Origin: UBA7985 sp038141425
Lineage (GTDB): Bacteria > Pseudomonadota > Alphaproteobacteria > UBA7985
Reading direction: 5' to 3'
Assembly: GCA_038141425.1 (NCBI GenBank)
Contig: JAYQIC010000010.1
Location: 62,001 to 126,000 of the forward strand
Length of the DNA: 64,000 bases
Shown here: in pieces, positions 57,284-64,000 of the stretch
Layout of the letters: every line of letters starts with the position of its first letter
Position numbering within the stretch: position 1 is the stretch's first letter
Translations under genes and position numbers: made by a program
The notes under the pieces: generated by a model
The model's input: the letters and a program-made list of their open reading frames with translations, nothing else
Database searches by the model: none
What the model was told of the DNA's origin: nothing

Positions 57284-57715
57284 ATGGACTGGAACAATTT
57301 CACCCCGCTCGCTGCGGCGCTTGGCGGCGCCCTGATCGGAGCGGCCTCCCTCATGCTGCTGCTCTTCAACGGTAGAACCGCCGGTGTGAGCGGTATCGCA
57401 GGCGGCGTGCTGCGCTTCAGTCTGCACGATCTCGACTGGCGGCTGGCCTTTCTCGGCGGGCTTATCATTGCACCCATCGGCTGGGGTTTGGTGCGGGACG
57501 GTATGCCGGTCGTGGAAATCACCAGCAGCGCGGCCATTCTGGTCGCCGGGGGTCTGCTGGTTGGTTTCGGGACCCGGCTGGGCAGCGGCTGTACCAGCGG
57601 GCACGGCATTTGCGGCATGGGCCGCATCTCCCTGCGCTCAGCTGTGGCGGTCGTGACCTTCCTCGTCGTCGGCGTCGCGACGGCCACACTGGCACGCTTG
57701 GGAGGGCTTTCGTGA
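57284..57715 (+). CDS. YeeE/YedE-family sulfur-compound transporter, part 1
   Basis: A 143-residue membrane protein with about four helices. The conserved Cys lies in GSGCTSGHGICGMGRIS, which in YeeE relays thiosulfate across the membrane. The start FTPLAAALGGALIG follows MDWNN. It is the first half of a transporter split over two genes; its stop overlaps the next start (TGATG). The frame is intact. Confidence 0.92.
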   Translation: MDWNNFTPLAAALGGALIGAASLMLLLFNGRTAGVSGIAGGVLRFSLHDLDWRLAFLGGLIIAPIGWGLVRDGMPVVEITSSAAILVAGGLLVGFGTRLGSGCTSGHGICGMGRISLRSAVAVVTFLVVGVATATLARLGGLS

Positions 57716-58148
57716 TGCGGGCTCTGTTTGCTGCTGTTGCCGGCCTGATTTTGGGGTCGGCCTGACGATCTCCGAAATGGTCAACCCGGCTAAGGTACTG
57801 GCCTTCCTCGACGTATTCAGCGGGGCCTGGGATCCGTCATTGATGTTCGTCATGGGCGCGGGCGTCGTGGTCTACGCTGTCGGCTACCAGTTGATCATCC
57901 GCCGCAACGCCCCACTGATGGAGCCCTCGTTCACCCTGCCCAGTGCAACCCGGATCGACCCGCCGCTGATCGGCGGCGCCGTCCTGTTCGGCGCGGGCTG
58001 GGGTCTGGTCGGGCTCTGCCCGGGTCCTGCATTCTCGGCCCTTGGTCTAGGCGGCACGCCGGTTTTGATCTTCATGGCAGCGGTCGTCGTCGGTATGCTC
58101 GCCTTCGAGTGGGTCTGGACACCGTTGCAAAACCGCGCACCGGCCTGA
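57715..58148 (+). CDS. YeeE/YedE-family transporter, part 2 (DUF6691-type), frameshifted
   Basis: The second half of the split transporter, about 144 residues. After MRALFAAVAGLILG an indel near 57752 breaks the frame; it resumes GLTISEMVNPAKVLAFLDVF. The Cys motif WGLVGLCPGPAFSALGLGG mirrors that of part 1. Together the two halves give the repeated fold of YeeE. They probably import thiosulfate or another reduced sulfur species. Confidence 0.88.
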
Positions 58149-58173
58149 ACGGATCTGGCGAAGGGGAATTGAA

Positions 58174-58908
58174 ATGGGCACAGCGCTCAGCCTGTCCCGG
58201 ATAAGCGGCCATCGCGGCGCCCCGTCGCTGGCGCCGGAGAATACCTTGGCGGGATTTGAAGCCGCCCAACAGGCCGGTGCAGGCTGGACCGAGACAGACG
58301 TCTGCCTGCTCGGCGATGGCACGCCGGTGATGTTCCACGATGACAGTCTGGACCGCTGCACCGATCGCAGCGGCACGATTGCGCAGCTGGCGCGCGGGGA
58401 CCTCACGAAGGTCAACGCCAACCGACAGTTCCCCGATAGTCCCTTCACTCCGATACCGACACTCGCTGATACGCTGATCCACGCCCGGACCGCCGGCATG
58501 GGGCTCAACATCGAGTTGAAGCGACACGACCACGTGTCCGCAGCTGCGCTGCTGGAGGCCGTGATCCCGGTCCTGCGCGACCATCCGCTGGAGCCTCATC
58601 AGCTCATGTTATCGAGCTTCGACTTTGACGCGCTGCGGCTGGCACGCGCCGCGATGGAAAACGTGCCACTGGCGGTGATTGCCGAAGACCTGTCCGACGC
58701 AGTGCTCGCGGTTGCCCACGAGATTAAGGCCCACAGCCTGAACCTGTGGTGGGAAACCCTACGCCGGGACCTCGTTGAGCAGGCGCTGGACGAGGGGTTT
58801 CAGGTCAATGTCTGGACCGTGAACGACCCTGCGCTCGCGCCGACGCTGTTTGACTGGGGCGTGTCCTGCGTGTTCACCGATAGGCCGCAGGACTTCGAGG
58901 GCCTCTGA
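58174..58908 (+). CDS. ugpQ: Glycerophosphodiester phosphodiesterase
   Basis: A 244-residue TIM-barrel enzyme that splits glycerophosphodiesters to glycerol-3-phosphate and an alcohol. The active-site pattern is GHRGAPSLAPENTLAGF, then TETDVCLLGDGTPVMFHDDS; the later ELK motif is LNIELKRHD and the closing one VNVWTVNDP. The start is ATG 58174, 25 bases after the transporter. It has no signal peptide, so it is cytoplasmic. The gene is intact. No ugp transporter is seen nearby, so the symbol is by family. Confidence 0.9.
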   Translation: MGTALSLSRISGHRGAPSLAPENTLAGFEAAQQAGAGWTETDVCLLGDGTPVMFHDDSLDRCTDRSGTIAQLARGDLTKVNANRQFPDSPFTPIPTLADTLIHARTAGMGLNIELKRHDHVSAAALLEAVIPVLRDHPLEPHQLMLSSFDFDALRLARAAMENVPLAVIAEDLSDAVLAVAHEIKAHSLNLWWETLRRDLVEQALDEGFQVNVWTVNDPALAPTLFDWGVSCVFTDRPQDFEGL

Positions 58909-58920
58909 TTGCATGCCGAA

Positions 58921-60104
58921 TCAGGCGGCTGAGGCAGCCTCTTCCGCGATAATCTCGGCGATTTCTGCACAGTCCGCCACGCTGAAGGTCAGCGGAACCC
59001 GCAGGTCGACCGTTGTCGCCAGCGCATCCAGGGTTTTCGGCAGTGGCGGCACGTCGCTGAAGTACTGCCAGCTGTCGTAGCGGCTGGTGAAGGCGACGGG
59101 ATCAGTAGCCCCAAACCACTTCAACTCAACCCCGCGACCTCCGCAGGCGGACACAAAGCCCGGAATATCCGCGATCTCGGCGTGAAACTGGAAGCTGGAG
59201 CCAACATAGGCCTCGTGCTGGGGTCTTTCCACCACCCGCACCCCCGCCACACCGCGAAGCCCCGCCTCAAGCGCCTGATAGCGCGCATTCCAGCGCCCGC
59301 AGTTCTCATCGAGCTGCCCCAGCTGCGCCCGCAATATCGCCGCGCGCAGGTTATCAAGCCGCGCGGAACAGTTTGGCGTTTCCAGTCGGATGGTCTCGAA
59401 CACCTCTTGCGGCGGCGCCGCGCCGTGGCGCTCATAGAGCATGTAGGAGCCGGAAAGAATGATCGCCCGCGCCGCGATCTCAGGGTCGTCGGTGGTGAGA
59501 AACCCACCCTCGCCCGAATTCATGTGCTTGTAGGTCTGCGTCGAGAAACAGGCGACGCTGCCGAAATTGCCCGACCGGGTCCCCTGCCAAGACGCGCCCA
59601 TGGTGTGCGCGCAGTCCTCGATCAGGGTGATGCCGAACTCGGCACAGATCGCCGTGATCGCGTCCATATCGGCGATGTGCCCCCGCATGTGGGAGAGCAT
59701 GAAGAAGCGCGCGCGCCGCTTTCGGCTGCCTTGGCGCGCAGGTCGTCCAGATCGGTCAGCCAGTCCGGACCAATCTCAACAAACACCGGCACGCCCGCCG
59801 CAGGCATGGATCGCGCCGGGAACGGGCGCCAGCGTGTAAGCGTTAGCGAGGATCGGGTCGCCAGGCTTCAGTCCGGCCGCGCGCAGGGCAATCTGCATCG
59901 CCTGCCCGCCCGAGGTCACGGCAAGGCAGTAGGCTGCCCCCTGATAGGCCGCGTATTCTTCTTCGAGCCGCGCAACCTCAGAAACCTCCCCGGACCGGTG
60001 TTATAGCGGTGCAGGCGACCACTGTTGAGCACAGAAACCGCCGCCTCGATCCCGTCGGCCGGGATGGCTTCTTGCTGGGTGAAGGACTTATCAAAGGTTT
60101 TCAT
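58921..60104 (-). CDS. DegT/DnrJ/EryC1/StrS-family aminotransferase, several frameshifts
   Basis: About 394 residues after repair, normal for the family. The N-terminus MKTFDKSFTQQEAIPADGIE leads through broken frames (EEYAAYQGAAYCLAVTSGGQ; GDPILANAYTLAPVPGAI) to an intact C-terminal part. It contains FGITLIEDCAHTMGASWQG and the PLP Lys in STQTYKHMNSGEGG. Breaks lie near 59710, 59810 and 59990. Such enzymes aminate keto sugars or cyclitols, and some act on small non-sugar substrates. It is divergent from the M19-like operon, and the two may share a pathway. Confidence 0.85.
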
Positions 60105-60247
60105 GGCCATAGGTGTAGGCCAGAGCGCGGCTTTGCGAAAGCCTGCCACCGACTTCGGCCTGCCACAGACCGACCGCCATCAGCTGACTTGCCAACCCCG
60201 GCACCCGCGCGCCATAAGGCTGCAACACCAAGGAGAAGGCTGTCCCC

Positions 60248-61231
60248 ATGTCCACGCCGTACCGTATCGACGGGCTGCAGTACGCCAATTGGTCGCCAAA
60301 GATCTTTGAGCAGATGGCCGAGGGCGGCGTTCACGCCGTGCACGTCACCATCGCCTATCACGAGAGCTTTCGCGAGATGGTGCTGCAGGTCGAGCGTTGG
60401 AACCGCTACTTCGAGCAGCACCCGGACCGGCTGATGATGGGCCGAACAGCCGCCGACATCGACACCGCCAAGGCGACCGGTCGCACGGCAGTTTTCTTTG
60501 GCTTCCAGAACCCTTCACCCATCGAGGACGACATCGGGCTGGTGGAAATCTGCCACAGCCTTGGCGCGCGGTTCATGCAGCTGACCTACAACAACCAGTC
60601 GCTGCTCGCCACCGGCTGCTATGAGGACGAAGACCCCGGCGTGACCCGCATGGGCCGGCAGGTGATCGCTGAGATGAACCGCGTCGGTCTGGTCGTCGAT
60701 ATGAGCCATTCTGCGGAGCGCTCTACCCTAGAAGCCATCGACATTTCCCGTCGTCCCATCGCGATTACCCACGCGAACCCGGCGTGGTGGCACCCGGCCC
60801 GGCGCAACAAATCCGACGAAGTGCTGCGCGCCCTGACCGCACGCGGGGGCATGCTCGGCTTTTCGATCTACCCCCACCACCTGCGCGACGGCACAGACTG
60901 CAGCCTGCAGAGCTTTTGCGAGATGATCGCCGAGAGTGCCGCCCGCTATGGTGCGGAGAACCTCGGCATCGGCACCGACCTCTGTCAGGACCAGCCCGAC
61001 AGCGTGGTCGAGTGGATGCGGGTTGGGCGCTGGTCCAAGGAAATCGACTACGGCGAGGGCACGGCCGACAATGCTGGATTCCCACCCATGCCGGATTGGT
61101 TCGAGGATAACCGCCACTTCGGAAACATCGAAAACGGGCTGCTTGAAACGGGTCTGAGCGATGCTGAGGTGGCCGGAATCATGGGCGGCAATTGGTATCG
61201 GTTCTTTGCCGAGAATTTTGTGCCAGAATAG
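60248..61231 (+). CDS. M19 (renal dipeptidase) family protein lacking the first HxD motif
   Basis: A 327-residue barrel protein. The family core is visible in ARFMQLTYNNQSLLATGCYE, VGLVVDMSHSAERSTLEAID (zinc His), IAITHANPAWWHP (second His) and LGIGTDLCQDQPDS. The usual N-terminal DGHNDL-type HxD ligand is replaced by IDGLQYANWS. That change would alter the two-zinc site, so ordinary dipeptidase activity should not be assumed. The start ATG 60248 is close to AAGGAGAAGG. The stop is 5 bases before the next gene, giving a tight operon. The frame is intact. Confidence 0.87.
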   Translation: MSTPYRIDGLQYANWSPKIFEQMAEGGVHAVHVTIAYHESFREMVLQVERWNRYFEQHPDRLMMGRTAADIDTAKATGRTAVFFGFQNPSPIEDDIGLVEICHSLGARFMQLTYNNQSLLATGCYEDEDPGVTRMGRQVIAEMNRVGLVVDMSHSAERSTLEAIDISRRPIAITHANPAWWHPARRNKSDEVLRALTARGGMLGFSIYPHHLRDGTDCSLQSFCEMIAESAARYGAENLGIGTDLCQDQPDSVVEWMRVGRWSKEIDYGEGTADNAGFPPMPDWFEDNRHFGNIENGLLETGLSDAEVAGIMGGNWYRFFAENFVPE

Positions 61232-61236
61232 CGCCA

Positions 61237-62925
61237 TGTCATACGTGCACGCCAACGAGACCGCGCAGGAAATGCGCTCGCCGGACAACGTGATGCGGCT
61301 TGCCCGGCTGGGATCGGCCTTCCCGACCCGGCTAAGCTTCGGCCGCTCGCTGATCCGTCGACTGATCGAAGATGGCTCGACCGTCGAGCGCCGGTTGTGG
61401 GCCATGGACGAGCAAGGCTTTGGCCGAGCCGTCTACCGGGTCGAGATCGGTGGCCACGCCTATTCTTTGGTAGCCTTTGCCACGGCCCTCGCCGACGAAG
61501 ACCGCTCTGACCGGGTAATCGCCGAGGCCTGGGACGCAAGCTTCGCCCTCTACGACGGTGACCCGGAAGCCGCTGACCTCGATCGCCTCGAAGCCAACCT
61601 GCCCAAGCAGGAGGCAGGCCGCTACACCGAGCGGGAGCTGGTGATCAGCCGCTCAAACAAGTCCGTCCGACTGTTCAGCCACGTCGCCGATGCGCTGGCG
61701 CAGGGCCAGCAGCCCGACGTCGATCTGGTTGACAGCATCGGTTATCTGATGCGGACCACCGCCGTTTACGGAAACGGCAAATTCGGCATTGCCGACCGTT
61801 TTGTCTTTGCCGATCGCCCGGGACTGCAGGGGCCCTTTGCCGCCGAGATGCTGACCGTGTGGCTGATCCGGACCTTTACCCATGATCTGGTCGAGCACGT
61901 CGCACAGATGCGCGGCGGAGAGCGGGCCGTGCGGCTCGATCCAAATATCAAACGCCACCTCGGAATCGGTAATTCGACCGGTCTGGGTATGGCGCCGTTT
62001 CTGGTTTACCACCCCGAGCTGATCCACAACTGGCTGCACGCACGGGAGACCGCGCTGGCCCGGGTTCGCGCTCTGCCCGATGTCTCGCAGGAGACGGCGA
62101 CGCGCCTGCGCGCGCTGTTTGACCGCGCCCGGGCGCACGTCGAGCACTGGTCGGTCCCCGACGCGCTTCAGGCTGAGCGCCTCGTTACCCTGCGCGCCGA
62201 GCTGGAGCAGGCTGTCGAGAGCGCGCCGCTGGCCTGCACCGGCCCCTACCCAATCAAGGCGCTGATGGACTGGAGCGATCAGCACTCGCTGGAATGTCAG
62301 GAGCTGATCCGCGCCCTGTGCCTAGAGCCCTTCGGCGATCTGATCGACGAGCTCACCGGTGAGAGGGCGTTCAACGCCAAACCAAAGTTCCTGCCCGGTA
62401 TGAGCCTCGCGGACCTGGGTGCTTTGCTGGACCAGCACTACGGCTGGTGCGGCGAGGTCGATTTCGACGACACCATCGCCAGTCAGAAGTTCTGGTACGT
62501 CTCCGAGGCGAAGCTCGAACCCCGGCTGGGCGACCGCTACGCCGAAGACGGCGCCGATCGGGAGCAGCCTCTCGACGTGGCCCGGCAGGTGCAGGCGCTG
62601 CGCGCTGCTATAGCCGGCTTTGACGCAGACGGACAGCAGGGTCTGCGACCTGCTTGCCCGCCATCCCGAACACCGCAACATCGTCAAGCGCGTCCAGTCC
62701 TCCGCGCAGCGGCCCTTCGCCGAAATCCGCGATAACCTGATCGACCAGTCGATGCGCCCGATCGACCTGCTACGATGCAAGCTCGCCTTTTTTGGCGCAG
62801 TAAAGTTCGATCCTAAATCCGATCTCTGGACCCGAATTACCCTGTTCCAAGGCGCACCGATGTGCGATGAGCTGCAGGCCCGGGGCGACGATTGGTGGCT
62901 GTCCACCCGTCCGGACGCTGCCTGA
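61237..62925 (+). CDS. Conserved-looking protein of unknown family, one frameshift
   Basis: About 562 residues after joining two frames near 62640. I recognise no domain. It is soluble, rich in charged helices, with His/Trp/Tyr-rich stretches such as FLVYHPELIHNWLHARETAL, VEHWSVPDALQAERL, GPYPIKALMDWSDQH and LDQHYGWCGEVDFDDT. The C-terminal part has RHPEHRNIVKRVQSSAQRPF and PMCDELQARGDDWWLS. Even codon use and the tight position (5 bases after the M19-like gene, 45 bases before the DUF3726-like gene) show it is a real gene. A catalytic role is likely from its setting, but no function is proposed. Confidence 0.75.
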
Positions 62926-62970
62926 GCCCTGCCAACCCCCGGTACGATGTAATGGAACAGGGACGCCGAG

Positions 62971-63381
62971 GTGAACTTTTCCCTGAACGAAGTGCATATG
63001 ACCCTGCGTAAGGCCCTTTGTGGGCGCGGGCTGGCCTTCGGCGCGGCTGATGACTGGGGCGCGGTCGGGGCTCGACTGAGCGCAGCCGGGCTCGACGGTG
63101 TCGCGATGGTGCTGGCGCAGGATAACGACGCCCTTTATCGCCTTTTGACCGAGGCTGACGCCCGGCTTGCAACCGGTGAAGGCTTCGAGCACGAAGACCA
63201 CGGCTTGCACACCGCCCTACTCGCCCACCTCTCTGGGACGTCCTATGACCGCCAGCGCGCGCAGGGCATCACCGAGCAAAGCTGGAAAGCCGCCCTCGAC
63301 CTCGCCCAGAACACCTATGTCCCGGAGAGCGATGCCTCGCGGCTTGGCGGCGCCGGTGCCGGGACCAACGACAACGACTGA
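62971..63381 (+). CDS. DUF3726-like protein
   Basis: A 136-residue protein that begins MNFSLNEVHMTLRKALCGRG, the pattern I associate with DUF3726, found in Alphaproteobacteria next to Ldh_2-type dehydrogenases. The C-terminal tail is Gly/Asn-rich (GGAGAGTNDND). The function is unknown. It starts 45 bases after the unknown protein and stops 23 bases before the dehydrogenase. The family assignment is from memory and should be tested by HMM. Confidence 0.7.
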   Translation: MNFSLNEVHMTLRKALCGRGLAFGAADDWGAVGARLSAAGLDGVAMVLAQDNDALYRLLTEADARLATGEGFEHEDHGLHTALLAHLSGTSYDRQRAQGITEQSWKAALDLAQNTYVPESDASRLGGAGAGTNDND

Positions 63382-63404
63382 CCCCTTCGACGGAGACCTG
63401 AACC

Positions 63405-64000
63405 ATGGATATGACCCTTACCCTCGATGAGGTTTACGCCCTCGCCGTAGACCGCCTGACCGACGCCGGGGCCAGCCCGGAGAACGCAGCCTCCGTCGCC
63501 CGCTCAACATGGCGCGCCGAACGGGACGGCATCCGCTCGCACGGCCTGATGTACGTACCGATCTACGCCGAGCACGTCCGCTGCGGGAAGGTCGTCGGCG
63601 ACGCTGAGCCGGTTGTATCCCGCCCGCGTCCGGGTGCCGTGCACGTCGATGCGGCCAACGGTTTCGCCCATCCGGCGATCGATGCAGGCTGGGAAAGCTT
63701 CACCAGCGCCGCTTGGGAAAACGGGGTCGCGTCACTGACGCTGCACAACTCCTACAATTGCGGGATTCTCGGCCACCACGCCGAGCGCCTTGCCGAGGTT
63801 GGCCTTGTCGGGCTGTGCTTTACCCACGCACCCGCCTCGGTCGCGCCAGCGGGCGGGATCAAGCCCATCGTCGGCACCAACCCCTTTGCGCTCGGGGTGC
63901 CCGATGGCAACGGCGGTGCGGCCATGGTCATCGACCAGTCGATCTCAGTCGTGGCCAAGTCGAAATCGTCCTGCGCAACAAGAACAACGAGCCGATCGAA
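63405..64000 (+). CDS. Ldh_2 (malate/L-lactate/pyrroline-2-carboxylate) dehydrogenase family, partial
   Basis: The first 198 or so residues of an NAD(P)-dependent dehydrogenase, cut by the window end. Family motifs are LTDAGASPENAASVARSTWR, ERDGIRSHGLM with the catalytic His, HVDAANGFAHPAIDAG and GGIKPIVGTNPFALGVP. A base is missing near 63955; the next frame continues SEIVLRNKNNEPIE. Members reduce malate, ureidoglycolate, 2,3-diketogulonate or pyrroline-2-carboxylate. The substrate cannot be set from the visible half. It is the fourth gene of the M19-like operon. Confidence 0.88.
   Translation, partial: MDMTLTLDEVYALAVDRLTDAGASPENAASVARSTWRAERDGIRSHGLMYVPIYAEHVRCGKVVGDAEPVVSRPRPGAVHVDAANGFAHPAIDAGWESFTSAAWENGVASLTLHNSYNCGILGHHAERLAEVGLVGLCFTHAPASVAPAGGIKPIVGTNPFALGVPDGNGGAAMVIDQSISVVAKSKSSCATRTTSRS

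Noticed and set aside
1..64000. CRISPR arrays, tRNA or rRNA genes, insertion sequences, phage genes
   Set aside because: None were seen: no evenly spaced short repeats, no rRNA-like stretches, no transposase or integrase motifs. A tRNA could still be missed by eye.

Overview
The window is a gene-dense, high-GC stretch of an alphaproteobacterial chromosome. The phylum-level call rests on a GcrA cell-cycle regulator (3.7 kb), the acpS-lepB-rnc-era block (19.9-23.8 kb), a nuoABCDE Complex I block (41.7-45.2 kb) and a DUF1127 protein. A genus cannot be named from the sequence. The most important technical point is that about 30 genes are broken by single-base frameshifts, many of them in G or C homopolymers. 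These include essential genes (parC, nuoA, nuoC, nuoD, acpS) whose protein homology continues uninterrupted in the next frame. I read most of them as sequence or assembly errors and annotate the reconstructed genes across the breaks.

Layout. 0-3.4 kb: a probable GAF-type sensor and a FIST sensor protein, divergent from a LuxO-like sigma-54 response regulator. 3.7-5.3 kb: gcrA, a TfoX-N protein and cysQ. 5.5-15.7 kb: a mostly minus-strand signalling locus with two FecR-domain proteins (one fused to cadherin-like and repeat domains), a metallo-beta-lactamase-fold hydrolase, a CHASE2 adenylate cyclase, a polytopic membrane protein carrying a cyclic-nucleotide-binding domain, and two small membrane proteins; a GtrB-type glycosyltransferase lies convergent inside it. 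15.8-25 kb: a YCII protein, an ABC exporter, an AbrB-type membrane protein, a TIGR01244 phosphatase-like protein, era, rnc, two tandem lepB genes, acpS and azlCD.

25-29 kb: a melibiose-type locus (GPH symporter, AraC/MelR-like regulator, GH4 alpha-galactosidase MelA). 29-31.7 kb: an HpbD-like enolase-superfamily enzyme, a His-rich MerC-like membrane protein and a PhyH dioxygenase. 31.7-41.2 kb: a nearly complete purine-to-glyoxylate route (guaD, xdhABC, uraH, uraD, puuE, alc, allA) without a recognisable uricase. 41.2-49.8 kb: an I78-type inhibitor protein, nuoABCDE (not followed by nuoF), a YHYH protein, a HupE/UreJ metal transporter, parC and DUF1127.

50-60 kb: a taurine-pyruvate-type aminotransferase, a sterol-desaturase-family protein, a long-form GAPDH, an AhpD-like protein, an orphan Tat-signal Rieske protein, an ACT protein, a sulfur module (persulfide-dioxygenase-like MBL plus a split YeeE/YedE transporter) and a glycerophosphodiesterase. 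58.9-64 kb: a DegT-family aminotransferase divergent from a tight four-gene run: an M19-dipeptidase-like protein lacking the usual first HxD ligand, a 560-residue protein of unknown family, a DUF3726-like protein and an Ldh_2-type dehydrogenase cut by the window end. This run and the cyclic-nucleotide locus are the two best candidates for undescribed biology here.
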